Assembly: GCA_021234155.1 (NCBI GenBank)
Contig: JAJEKV010000004.1
Span: 14,763,923-14,827,922, forward strand
From: Isoetes taiwanensis
Lineage: Eukaryota > Streptophyta > Lycopodiopsida > Isoetales > Isoetaceae
Direction of reading: 5' to 3'
DNA length: 64,000 nt
Below are positions 33,981 to 47,300 of the stretch, in pieces. The notes beneath the pieces are model-generated. The model was not told the origin of the DNA, ran no database searches, and saw nothing but the letters and a program-made list of their open reading frames with translations. Each line of letters opens with the position of its first letter. Position 1 is the first letter of the stretch. A program made the position numbers and the translations under genes.

Positions 33981-36900
33981 CTAGGTAACGGTACCGGCTA
34001 AGCCGCTAAAGTGCAAATGAATCACAAAGTACAAATAAATCAAATAAATCAATGACAATACGAAGAAAAGCAATACCGAAATCACAGTACAAACGAATCA
34101 CGACGATATCGCCTAAGTAAATTGAATCATATGTCCAAGAAGATAAGAAGAGATATAAGGATCAAAAGCACACAAAGCAACAAAATTGTGCTAAAACTTT
34201 TAGGATATCTTGGTACCAAAACTCTACCATCAAGGTCGTGAGGTGCAATTGCATCCAGCTATCTGGAAACATTTGAGCAATCCCGGGGAAGTTGATGGCC
34301 ATCTTTAGCACAAATAAGCCGTGAAAACTATAATGACAAACTTTAGACACTATAACCAAATGACATTAAACTTTCACCAAAAATTTGATTATCGCGATAA
34401 AGGTAGCACCTTGGTCGGATAGTCCAAAATTCAATTATTCGGGTACAAATAATTATAAAGTCAGATGGCTAAATAATAAACGCCCAACAATGAAGTAATG
34501 CAAAACGCATGAATGGCAAATGCAATTATTTGATCCCTACGTAAGGAGGTTTATTGTACTTTTATGGTCCAATCCCACCACTTTGATGGATATAAAATTA
34601 TCAATTGGATCTAAAACCTTGCAAGGAAATTTCCGTCTCGCCTATAAAAACTTCTCAAAATGCATGGAAAAGATGGGGCAATGCTCCATCGCACTGCAAA
34701 AGCAATAATTGCGTCAAACATGCCACATCCTAACAAATGTAGCAAATTGTTACCTTTGCTTCTTCCAAACGCGGATAACATTACACCTAATTCCAGTTCG
34801 AGTGATGGTAGCATAATGATTCAATGTGATTCTTTGTCGCGAATCCTTTATTACCTTCAAACAGATTTTAAGTAACTTAAACCTCCAGAACGTACCTCTT
34901 ACCGCTTTTTCAAACTCATGGACTTCGAAAGTATAGTTATCATATAAGATTTTATATATTTTTCCATACCTTGTTTGAAGTCACCAGAAGGTACCATCAC
35001 TACAAAGAAATGAATCCTCCGTAAGCCAAGATCCAATTAAACTCCGCAAAGCTTGACCCTCTTTCTCGCGACTTTGTATTAAAAATCAATGAGATAGACG
35101 CGACGCCGCGAACTGGCTGAGGGATTAAATGAATCATGGGTTCCCATCTCCGCTGAGTGCTCTATTTTGTGTGACGATGTTTTCTAGCTTATGCTCAAGG
35201 GGGCATAGTTTGCAGCCTTACTTAAACTCACCTAATGCTCCAAAGATTACAGGGCATGTATGACTCTAATTCGCGGGCTTCTTTAAGCCAAATCGTATCG
35301 CATCGAAAAGCATCCTCAAGTATGAAAGATATGTACATCGATCTCTCGATATTCTACAGACAATCTCTAACAATAAAACTTTATTTATTAGAGGGCTATA
35401 ATACTAAATGATGAATAGTGTAACATATAATCCAAATGAAATGGACTCACACCCAACCGTAGCCGTGGGTTGGCAAGAGGTTTTTCATGCGTTCCAAAAC
35501 CGATATTCCTTCCGCAGATAAAGATAAATGCATTAGTTATATTTTAATCATTAACTGAAGACTCAATTCCAAAACGCTAGGTAGGATGTAATGCAAAATA
35601 TGCCGGGTGCCAGTGTTCATAATGCAAAAATACCAAATGTATCCTTTATCATTTAATTTTCATATTTACTAAAGTAAGAAAGCAAGGGTGTTTTAGAATC
35701 CTATGGACAACCAAAGTCATTTGATTTATCCGCTCTATAGGTTGTCCTCCCAAACCACCCATCGGGCCTATGTGGACTCAACGCATTCAAATTGTGGCTC
35801 CATGGGTTAGCACTTGCTTTCCTCGTTTTCAAACCGGATATTCTTGTCGCGAAAATCGAAAATAATAGACATTAGGGCCTTGATGGTCCCGCGGGTCGCG
35901 GATATACAACCAACAAATCTAAAGGCTTGTTCTTCCAAAGCAGTAATCAAACCTATGAAATGCAATTGCATCGGAAGGTACATAAAGGAAGGAACCTTGA
36001 ACAATGAAATATATAGAATTATCTTGTTTCTTGATCTGAAAATTCTAGATTAATTGGCAAGTGGTCGACTATTACTCCCTTTACAGCAGCCAAATTTCTT
36101 GCAAGAAGCAAGAGCTAAATCTTTGCCGGATGAGAGATTCTAGCACGCGAACGGCTTTACGAATTTTATGATAGAAAGATCCCAGATATATGTAAATTTA
36201 TCTTGCAAAAGATTCACATACAAAGATCTTGCACACCCATACAGAAGAGTTTAAGGTGGCGTAACAAAGCCGCTCGAAGAAAAGCAGGCGGTGACTTAGA
36301 AGCAAACATAGCATTTTTCGAGGCTTAATTTGTTCTTACTCACCTTGTATATTTGTTTCTACAACAAACTAAACCTTCTTACAAATGGTTGAGCAAATAA
36401 GGCAACCTAATTAACGGTACACATGAAATAAAAGGCACATCCGGCCAATATAAACCATTGTAGAGGCCATGCCGATGTAGGAAATAAAAACTCGGGTGTA
36501 AAATTCATTGCCTACAAGAATAGCTATTTGATAATGCACTTACAAATATGGGAACCGGAAAGAGCATTCCTTGAAAGTGGCGTTTTGCATTATGGGCGCT
36601 TCTTTATTCCAAAAGGTAAAAATAAAATGAACATAGGTGTACAACCAATCAATCCGTCCGCATGAGAATTGCAGCAGGTACGCAGCACGCCCAATACAAA
36701 TATTATACATACCCTATCCATCTTGTGCTTTTCAAAGCAAGTTGCCCCTTCCTTCAAATAAGCTGAAACCAACAAATTGAGAGAACGCTGTTATCCGTGG
36801 ACATAGCGGGCCAGGAGCATAATTATGTCATACCGTAATGCTCAAAATTAAAGATTTAAATCATATTATGGAAAGAGCTAGCCTCACCATAATAGACCAA

Positions 36901-38446
36901 GCCGCTAAAACATTACCGACAATAAATCCAAATCATCATATGTGTCATATGTATTCATCTTATATATTTTAATGTTCTACCTAACATGCAACTTGATTAT
37001 AATATCTTCTTCACCACTCCCAGATTAAGAAAAAGATAAAGCATCGAGAAGGGAAGTGAAATAAAAATAATAAAACATTCAAGAAAGCAAATTGAAGATA
37101 ACCCTAGATGCAAACTTTCAGGAAAGACCTCGGTGAAAATTGAAAGAAAGTGATGCTCAAGCCTTGTCAAGGCCGCTGTATCATGACATTGTGCAAGGAA
37201 ATATAATGTAAAAGCACACCTATTAGCACTACAAGAACCAGTCGAAAAGCCAATATATCGTAAGCTTTGCTTATGTGTAAGCAAGCAAGGAGATGGTACA
37301 AAAGAAACCTGATAAACCTATTTTATTACTATGATAAGCCCATTTTGGTTCCTTATCGAAATGCAAAGCTTTAAAAGAGATGTACGGAGCGCAATCTTGA
37401 CCTATCTGGTTAACGAATGCCTACCCATTCATCCAAATCGTGCTAAAAAATCACACAAAAGTGAATCGACCGGTGATAAAATGAATCAAGATAAAATCGC
37501 ATTTACCTCAAATCCACCTAAACTAAGCACATCTTGAATTTGTACAGCAAAGAAGCAAAGAAGTTATGCTGCCATATAAAACCGCTGAAAACCAACTAAA
37601 ACCATCCGTAAACCGGAAAAATCTCCCTCAAAAATCAAATGAAGAAAGGAGTTGATTCTACATGCTCGCGATTCAATCTCGTGAGGACTCAAAGATCGTG
37701 GTGCAAGTTCGTCACCATAACCAAGCATCATATCACAGACTCAACTAAAAACCCTAGGTGTCGTGATGCAATATTCCCTCGCCCGGTCTTCCGTAATCAA
37801 ATGGTTGGCATCGAAAAGTTTTAGAAAATGGAGATATGGAGTTCCAGATTAAACCTCGCTTCCGCCCCTCGGAATCGCCCCCAGTAAAACGCGAATGATC
37901 CTGAGGCCCCTAAACGCAATACCAAAAATTAATGCGTACCGGAACGGGTAAAGGGTAAAACTTCGCATGCAGGCTATTATGAACCCAGCGTACTCGGGTT
38001 AATGTGAGCTTATGCTTTCAAGGAAGTGGAAATGGGACCTCCTCGCGAAAGAGATGCGCTGCCGCGGTAATGCCATACCGCGAGTGCAAGAAGTAATTCG
38101 AGAAGCCGGTTGCATTCAGGTAATTTTACTCCTCGCAAAAATGAATCGAGGTCGGATTTGAAGCGATATTAGGAGAAGAAGTTTACTCTTTCCGCTCATA
38201 GCCCGCAACATGCATTGCTTGAACAAAAATATGGCGCTTCGAGCTTCATATACCGGTTGCCGGCCAAATAACCTGCGCAATCACCCAAGAGAGAGAAAGT
38301 CAGCCAATAAAAATGAAGAGAAAAAATAAAATGTTGTGTTAGCCGCTTTGTCGCGAAAACACGCTTTTGCTTCGAAAAAAGCGCGGAGTTTTATACGGAA
38401 GTAATAACGCAGACGCCCAAAACCCCAAAACTTTTAAGTAAGTAGA
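33981..38446 (-). mobile_element. Helitron HB', third copy of HA
   Basis: CTAG is at 33,981-33,984 and the 5' end at 38,446. It is collinear with HA and HB throughout, including the duplicated 61-bp exon (near 35,440 and 35,770). The 3' hairpin is degraded in the reported sequence (GGTACCGGCTAAGCCGC instead of the perfect hairpin) and GC-rich motifs are widely altered, mostly at CAG/CTG/CCGG. If those are base-calling errors the true element may be nearly identical to HA. Predicted frames here should not be trusted. Confidence 0.75.
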
Positions 38447-41400
38447 TCAGAACGCTACCGTCCTAGTATGTGTTTCTACCGCCTTTAACGCCCATATGTG
38501 CAACTTCGACAAATAACGATATTGATATTGGTAAGAATAAACATTATTTCTTTTTGTAATTATTTTTGTTATTGAAATCGGGTTTCAATGACGATCATCA
38601 ATGTTATAACTTTGGCGCTTATGGATTGCGGATTTCAATAGAAAACAATGTTTATAAGGAACGGAGGGCAAATTAGATCTACCCTCCTCAAGACGAAAAT
38701 TAAAGACATTTAACCAAGACTCTAAAATGTCACCTCTTTAGAAAGAGTTAAGCACATCAACAAAAAATAGGTACGTAAATGCAAACACGAGCATTTTGTC
38801 CCGTTCATTGGCATATTTTATTCATGATGGACACATGGCACATCAACAAAGGCCTAATGTTGTATTTTATTGATGCTCTCGTGATATCGTCACTTCTCAG
38901 ATGATATCTTAGTCAATAAAAGGAAATGCATAGCATTGTCGTGATATATATAAGTATGATTACATTGTGCCTGCGCATCAGCGCGACATAAGTATGGACG
39001 AGCGTTTACACACACATGCAATTAATGTAAGATCTGCTTATTCAAAGTTATCACCCATTATAACTTTGCGGAATGCATGCCAAAAGTTATTTCTGGCTTG
39101 TGGATCCCTAAAGGTGTGTTTGGAAATGTGAACCACATCCTCGTGGTGGCCTTGTGACATTGCCGCATGAGTGCCAATATGACCTTTTAATTGTCTCATG
39201 ATGGTTTCCGTTTGGTTTACTATTAGACTCGGCCCATAAGCAATATAATCAACAACCGCTAGCGTTTGTTTTCTTATCACATGAATGTATGAAAATGGTG
39301 CAATCGGACAATGAGAGTTCTTCTTTATGCACCCTCATGCCTTTCGGAAACAATCATGTTCACGAAAAAGCCGTGAGGCCGCAACAATAGCATATGGTTA
39401 TCCATAAGGTAGTTGCACGCCACGCATTCCATTTGCAAACACCTCAATAGTATTTCACCTGAGGTCAAACACAGTACGTAAACATCAATAAAATATCGTA
39501 ATGATGCATCTACCATTGCTTATTATTAAATTTTTCCTGTGATGTGCTTGCCTTTAAAATTATTGAATTAAAGGATTCCTTTTTTTTATTTTAGCAATAG
39601 GTATAACCACACTTATACTCATTATAGTTTTAGCGGTAGGCACCAAGCAAATGCAACTCAATCATAAGCCCATTCATACTTGATTTCTTATTAGCTCTAT
39701 AAACACATGTGATCGGGCCAAAATGGTAAAACTCAAGTAACATGGTGATTAAATCCAAATTTTTATTTTTCCCCATGAGCGCATGAATGCATATATCCAA
39801 TACCATGAATACGCGATTGCAAATGCACAAATATAAAATATTCCATTATAAGAGAAAAATAAAAGACGTTCCTAGAGAATCAAGCCTCCCATATCACAAT
39901 AGAAAGAAGCATACAAAGAAATCTCATAAGAAGTTTAAATTGCATTGCAAGAAGCCATATCATATCTACAACATAACAATATAATCAAGAATGTTAAAAA
40001 TGCTTCCTTTCTACTCCAAAGTAGGAAAACAATTTACTCTTCTTGGCTCCAGATCTTGTTCTATTCTGCAAGTTAAAAGCTCCATGAAGTTTAAGATTCA
40101 CAGTCTAATGTTAACAAAACCATAGAAAACCCTAGATCGCTTCGTTTAACACCGTGAACTTCAATGTAACGGGCCACCACCGCTTACTTAAAAAAAAAGA
40201 AGCCACACAAATAAATTGCTTTTTGTATAGATTTTAAGTTGCTTTCTTTTGGAGGACATGGTCTTTTTTTTTTTTCTTTTTGTTTAGCTTTTATATTCTG
40301 CCTCTTACATGTTCTTTATTATTTTTCTCGCTACCTTCTTGTGATATGCTGCTCCCTTGTGCAACTCTTGGGTCTAGAGCTGCATTTTGGAATTGCAATT
40401 TAAGCAAACAAATCTCTAGTACAACCAACTTCATTATCCAAAAATACACATAAAACACAAATTAAATTTAGAATACAACAGGAAACAAATTCAGAATTAG
40501 AGCTAAGCATTTTAGAATTGTGGCAATGCTTCACATCCTCAAAGGCATTTGGTTACTACAGTTTCAATGACATGTCTGTATTTTTGGAGCAGATTTCTTC
40601 AAACTAACTTGTCCTTAGACACATGCAACATGCATTGGTTAAATGAAACATAAAGGATCAAACATTGAAAGAGAACAATACTCTCTTCAAGTGTCTTTCA
40701 ATTGTGACTTCCTTCAATAAGTATGCCATCTTTCTACATGTGAATGGGTAAAAAAAAATAATAGATGCTTACATCTTACTGACAACAAAGTCCTTGATTT
40801 CCATTCTGTTCTCTCTACGTCGCGCATATACTTCTATTCATGGCATCTTGAGGACTACAATAGATAAAACAACTTGTCAACAGATAAAGACACCGCATTG
40901 TGCCTTGTTGTCATTTATAGCTTTTGTAGAGCACTGCAAAATCAATGAAGCATAATGTCAAACCACAACAGCAATCAGAAACATGCAGTAAAAGCATAGC
41001 AAGAACAGCAAGAAAAAGCAAATGGAAATAAGTAATTTACCTAGTACTCGAGATATAATCAGGCATGTGTCCCTTGTAGAGCTTTAAAAACCACTTGTGC
41101 CCCTGGATTCTAGAGTTTAAAACCAACAAAGTTTTGTTTTTACATGTGAAGTAACAAACAGGGTCCAAAGCATGGCAAGTACAACAATTCCATTACAAAA
41201 CAGGAGTTTAAAATTATTAGTAATCTAGGAACCACAGAACAGACTTTCCATAGAATATGGCTTAATTTCCTTTGTTCTTGCATGGATGATGGCATGTGCT
41301 AGATGGAATAATACCGGGCAGAAAAAGACAAAGAGGCACACACAGAGTTTTATGATACAAAATGCTTCTTCTAGGAAATAAGAACCAAAACAAAAATCTA

Positions 41401-44310
41401 TAATAAAAGTATTTCGTAATCTCATGTCGGTCCTGCACCATCAGGAACTTGCCCTGAATGTGATTCAGGAATCTTGCAAAATGGCCTAGCCTGCACCAAC
41501 TGTAATCTAAAAATGCTTCCCAAGACAAAGCAGCAAAGTACTCACGTAGATTTGCTGCAGATGTCGCTTTTTATTCAAATCAAAATATGTAGATGTTTGG
41601 TGAATTCCTAAAAAAAGGATTGATTTTCAATCCTGAGATAATATAGGATGCATGAACTTGGCAGATGCCTTAACATGCATCGCCTATGAGAAAATGCGCG
41701 ATTAACATACAGCAAATGGTATGTTATTACACAATTCGCAGAATGGTGCTTTCCATAACGATGGTATTAGGATTAATCTGACATCAGTCTGAAATGGTCT
41801 CTGATCGACATTTGCTTCTGCCATTTTCAAAGAGAGATCATGAAAGACGGAGGAGAAGAATGTTAAGCAAACAAACTGATGAAGCCTCTCGCTTAACAGT
41901 TAACTCCAGCATGCAATTTACTCCAGATCCCCAATCAGGCCTCTGCATTTTGAAAAACATGGTAATCAGCATTACAAAATTTAAAATAGAGAGGTACAAA
42001 GAACATACCTAAATGCCGCATGATTGTTCATTCTGCCACAACCCAAGTCTTTCAAAGATCTCTCCAAGCTCTCTGGGGCACCTCAAAAAATCAACATTAA
42101 AAAATCAAATGAAGAACTTCTAAAGGTCAGATAGTAGATGTAGCACTTTTGGAAATGTGTATACACTGTACCTTGTTGTTCGCCTTGGATCTGGCCCTTG
42201 GAAAACTGAAAGAGTGAACCCGAACAGGTAAGAATGCACAAAACAGTACATGTTTTCTTATAAGAAGTGCAGAGAGTCACAGGCTCTGCTGCAGTTCCAA
42301 GCACAGAAAAGCCAGTGATTCTTGGCAAAAGCCCAATTTGAAGATACAGAATGTTTCCGGCCATGCTATCCCTTTGAATTCCGAATGTCCTTTCAATCCA
42401 CCATAAGCCGGCCTCATAAACCTACATTACCTATTCATGGCATCTTGAGGACTACAATAGATAAAACAACTTGTCAACAGATAAAGATAACTCCAAGATT
42501 GTGCCCTTGTTGTCACTTTATGGTTTTGTAGAGCACCGCAAAATCAATGAAGCATAATGTCAAACCACAACAGCAATCAGGAACATACAAAGTAGCAAGC
42601 ATAGCAAGAACAGTGCAAGAAAAGCAATGGAAATAAGTAATTTACCTAATTTCGATATAATCAGGCATGTGTCCCTTTGTAGAGTTTAAAACTACTCTTG
42701 TGCCCCTGGTTCTAGAGTTTAAAACCAACTGTGCTTTGTTTTACATGTGAAGTAACACAACAGGGTCCAAAGCATGGCAAGTACAACAATTCCAGCATAC
42801 AAACAGGAGTTTAAAACATGGTAAATTAAACCACAGAACAAGGACTTTCCATAGAATATGGCTTAATTTGTTCTTGCATGGATGATGGCATGTGCTAGAT
42901 GGAATAATGGGCAGAAAAGACAAAAGAGGCACACAGAGCTCTTTATGATACAAAAAATGCTTCTAGGAAATAAGAACCAAAACAAAAATCTATAATAAAA
43001 GTATTTGGCAACCTAAGCAAAAAATGGTCCTGCACCATCAGAACTTGGTTCCTGAATGTGATTCAGGAATCTTGCAAAATGGCTCAGCTCTGCACCAACT
43101 GTAATCTAAAATGCTTCCCAAGACAAAGCAGAAAGCAAAGCACTCCACAGATTGTTGCATGTCGCTATTCAACCTCAAATATGTAGATGCCTAGAATTCC
43201 TAAAAAAAGGATTTAGACTAACCTGTAGACAATATAGGATGCATGAACTTGGCAGATGCCTAACATGCATCGCCTATGAGGCAGAAAAAATGTGCGAGAT
43301 TAACACAGCAAATGGTACAAGCACAAAGCTATTACAATGTGTAAAATCCGGGCAGAATGCCAGAAGCTCATAACGATGGTATAGGATTTAATCTGACACT
43401 GTCTGAAATGGTCTCTGATCGATTTGCTTCTGCCATTTTCAAGAGAGATCATGAAAGACGGAGGAGAAGGAATTAAGCAAACAAACTGGATGAAGCCTTG
43501 CTTAACAGTTAACTCCAGCATGCAATTTACTCCAGACCCCTTAACTGCCTCTGCATTTTGAAAAACATGGTAATCAGCATTACAAAAATTTAAAATAGAG
43601 AGGTACAAAGAATATACCTAAATGCCGGTATGGATTGTTCATTCTGCCACAACCCAAGTCTTTCAAAGATCTCCCTCCCAAGCTCTTCAAAATCTCAAAA
43701 ATCCCAACATTAAAAATCAAACGAAGAACTGAAGGTCAGATAGTAGATGTAGCACTTTTTGAAATGTGTAGTACACTGTGTACCTTTGTTGCCTGCCTTC
43801 TGGATCTGCCCTGAAAACCTGATAAAGAGGAACCCGAGAACAGTAAGAATGCACAAAACAGTACATGTTTTATAAGAAGGTGCAGATGGAGTCACAGGTT
43901 TTGCTGCAGTTCCGCTAATAGAAAAGCCAGTTGATTCTTGGCAAAAGCCGACTCGTAAGACAGAATAAGTTTCGTCATGCTATCCTTTCAATTTAAATCC
44001 TTCAATCCACCATAAGCCGACCATAAACCATAAGAAGCCTAAGAATCGACGTTTGCTTCGCTTTAGCCTGCGGAACTGGTATTCTTTGTTTGCTTTAGCG
44101 AGCTTCCGCCGCGTGCCATGCCAGGTTAACTGACGGGCACCGCCCACAACCAAGAGAGATAAAGTGGCTGCCGGAAAACAGGAAAGAAACAAAGAAAATA
44201 TATGTTGGTGCCAGTTGTGCCTGCTGAAACCGCAAGCGTCGGAAAAGCTGTGGAGTTTTGGGAGACGGAAGGGGACACCGGGCGCGAGAGAGCAAAACTT
44301 TTGGCAGAGA
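38447..44310 (-). mobile_element. Helitron HC', second copy of HC
   Basis: It is collinear with HC, including both 1.6-kb subunits (about 40,820-42,418 and 42,419-44,025) and the second-subtype leader (about 44,080-44,310). The 3' terminus against HB' is corrupted (ATCAGAACGCTACCG) and has no readable hairpin. The 5' terminus reads CTTTTGGCAGAGA before CTAAG of HD, an altered form of TTTTTAAGTAAGTAGA. Minus-strand frames at 39,038-39,516 correspond to those at 23,560-23,910 in HC. The shared cargo is unrecognised. Confidence 0.7.
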
Positions 44311-47300
44311 CTAAGAACGTGCTTCCGCGCCACGCCGCTAACGTCCCAACGATTGCTGGAATCTTCTAAAACGAATAGCTAAAGATCACGGCCTTCTAAA
44401 ACACGGAAACTCCTCCAACAAACTTACACCGCTGGATCCTCGTATTGTCATATCTCTTACAAAGAAGCTCAGAGGATTTCAATGGTCAGAAAGCGTTTGC
44501 ACCGGGCCATTCGCGTGATGAAAGCTTTCAAAACGGAATTGTTTCGGCATAAAGTGCTGGTGCATTTATGCTCAGTGTGAAGGCGCTTCAAAACCCTTTG
44601 TAAGATCTCCCCGGCGCGAGTCCCCTCGGGTATGTTTTAACCTTTTATCCATTTAGGTTTTTGCATAAAAGTGGCAATGCCATTGAATGCATAGATTAGA
44701 AAAACAGTATGCGATATCAACATTTCGCTAGTGTCAATTATCCGGCTCCACCAGTTTAATAAAACGTGTTTGCATGATGCTTTTTTAAAGATGTGCATGG
44801 AGTAATGAAATTACATCTCAGTTTTGAGACAAAAGTTTGAAAAGATCCATGGCGAATAGATTTGTGGAATGCCACAAAATAGATTTGTGAATGCCATTTT
44901 AGCTCCTCACGAAGCATTCTTTGATATTTCTATGGTTATGAAATCTCTTTGTAAATTGCTATTGTTCTTCATTGAACAGATACGATCGGCCTTCAACGAT
45001 GCCCTTAACACAAAATCAGCACAAGCGAACCTCCATTAGCAAATTTGTCATGTTCAATGATTTAGCAATTTGTCATGTTCAAAGATTAGCAAATTAGTGC
45101 ATTCCCTTTGCAATCTATAATCTCATCCTCTTTTATTTCGCCATGCAATATGCCATTTGCCGGCAAACTTTTGTTAAATCAACATGTTCTAAAGCACTAA
45201 AACAATTCAAACTCACTTATACTGCCATTGTTTTGTATAGTTCATACAAAGATCAAGCATAATGTGGCGTTTTACCAACATCAAACAAAAAACCCTGGGC
45301 TAGCAAATGGTGCCATGGTATTAAAAGGACTCGCATTATCAAAAGATTAGGCTTTTCATTGTTCTCCCCATCAAACAGAGTCCACATATTCCAAAATTTG
45401 ACCTCTTACCACAAAGATTCTACGGTTTGCATAAAGTGAGTAACATCCTCACTGGAATATTGGAAAGATGGCCGCCACTCAAGAGTTCTTCAAAGTATTA
45501 GGAACAAAAGTAAAATTACCTGAACCCTTGATGTGTGGTTAAAGCGAACATGTCCTATTTTATGAAAACCAAATTAAGGTAAAGCTTGGTTTTGGTTTGC
45601 CTTTACCGCTGCAGCATAGCAGAGATGTTGAAAAGCCTAAAAACGAATCAAATGCTGCATGAATATTCTTGTCATGCCAATATACTATAGACATACATAT
45701 ATTAGAAGTAGAAACCGCATACAATTAAACGTAATTAGATCGCCATTGGGTGCAGCTAACTCAATCTTAAATCAAAATTGCCTCAGCGCATGAACCCGCT
45801 TCCAAATCTATGCTTGAATCCTATGCAGTAGACGCATTAAACAAATTAGGAGACAATTTGTGCTATAAATGCATGAACATCTATTACATGCCAATCTCGT
45901 ATAAGAGCACATCTTCTATGAGTCAGAATAAAAATTAATGTTCATAGTGTAAAACCTTTACCTTAAGCAAACAAAACTAACTCACCTGCAAGTAACGCGT
46001 GGCATCCTCTCGTATAAGTTCTTGAAACCAATTTTAAAAACAAAAAGAGAAAAAAGAATAAGAGTATTCTTGAAGCATGAAGCCCCTGGCATGTAAAGAT
46101 GTAACTTGGGCACAGCAAAGATGCACGGATACATGCAACCAAAGGAATAGGATATTTTAATTGCATACAAAACATAGGTCTACTCCAAAATGATGTACTT
46201 CGGAGACAAATTGCAGCTTCATCATCATCGCTTCTTTACCCCAACAAGCAGCGCCCAAAGCGCAGCACAAGACAGCAAAGTCATGAATCCTGAATAGCAA
46301 AACATTATACGAATTTTTAGATTATTAAGCCGTCAAAGAAAGTGAAAAAACACTTGGTCACCTATTTACCTTGCTAAAGATTTCTAAGAATATTATTCGG
46401 TAGAAGCTCCACACAGGTATTTCTACACCTTTCACAAGCACAAATTGACATTTAATCTAGATCCATCTACAGCTTCTGCATTTACATTTATTTTGCATAT
46501 TTATAGCATTCTCCTTTAAATCTTTTATATGCTACTCTTAAAAGACGCCAAAGCCATTCATCCATAACTCCGTCGGATTACTCATTCATAACCTGCCAGA
46601 TTACTTATCTGTAAAAATAACCGGATTACCAAATGCATCAGATAAAGGAAGCGATTTGAAGTCAGCCTCTAGGCTGTGGTTGCAAACTGCAGCGTCAGCC
46701 TGTTTATAATAGAAGCCCTGCCTCTAACAGATTCTGCAAAAGCGTTTCTCCAAAACTCTAGCGTAACCGGTACGATCTATAACAAAATGCATACACTCTC
46801 TAAAGTAAAGATCAAAGAGAAAACTATAACTACTATTGAAATGATAGTTTTGGATTAAATTTGGATGAAGCACTTCAAGTACAAAATAAATGGAAGTACA
46901 AAAAAATAACACAGAAGCAAAGCATTACCAAATGGAAGTCCTGCCTAATGGAACTGGGTGAAACTATAACTACTATTGAAATGATAGCTTGACAAATTTT
47001 AGATGGTGCTTTAATTACAACTACAAATTAAAAATGGAAGTACCAAAGAAAAATAACACAGAAGCGAAAGACAACAAAGAAGCCCCTGGGCTTCGAGCAA
47101 TAGAAACTGGCGTTCTCAAGACCTTGCGTCTTGTCCTTGTCGGTATGACAAATAAGAATAGCCAAATAATAGGTCCCCAAGGAGAAAAACATGTCTCAAA
47201 TGAGAATCTTAAGCATTGATGACCTGCACTGCAAAATCATCAGCTTTCAACTTCAAAGAAGCAAAATTACAAAAAAAACCAGGTGAACTTTTACCTGCAA

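Larger units (their letters stand above)
16917..44310. repeat. 12-kb tandem segmental duplication (X-HB-HC twice)
   Basis: Copy 1 is 16,917-28,747 and copy 2 is 32,423-44,310, in the same orientation, with the pogo/Tigger-like transposon (28,748-32,414) between them. Order and content are collinear over all three elements and both 1.6-kb subunits. At the junction the 5' leader of HC (second subtype) runs into TTTGTGTTAGCA, which elsewhere follows only the 5' end of HA (16,917). This is what unequal exchange between two Helitron 5' termini would leave. Copy 2 carries dense differences at CAG/CTG and CCGG sites that look like sequencing error. Confidence 0.85.
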
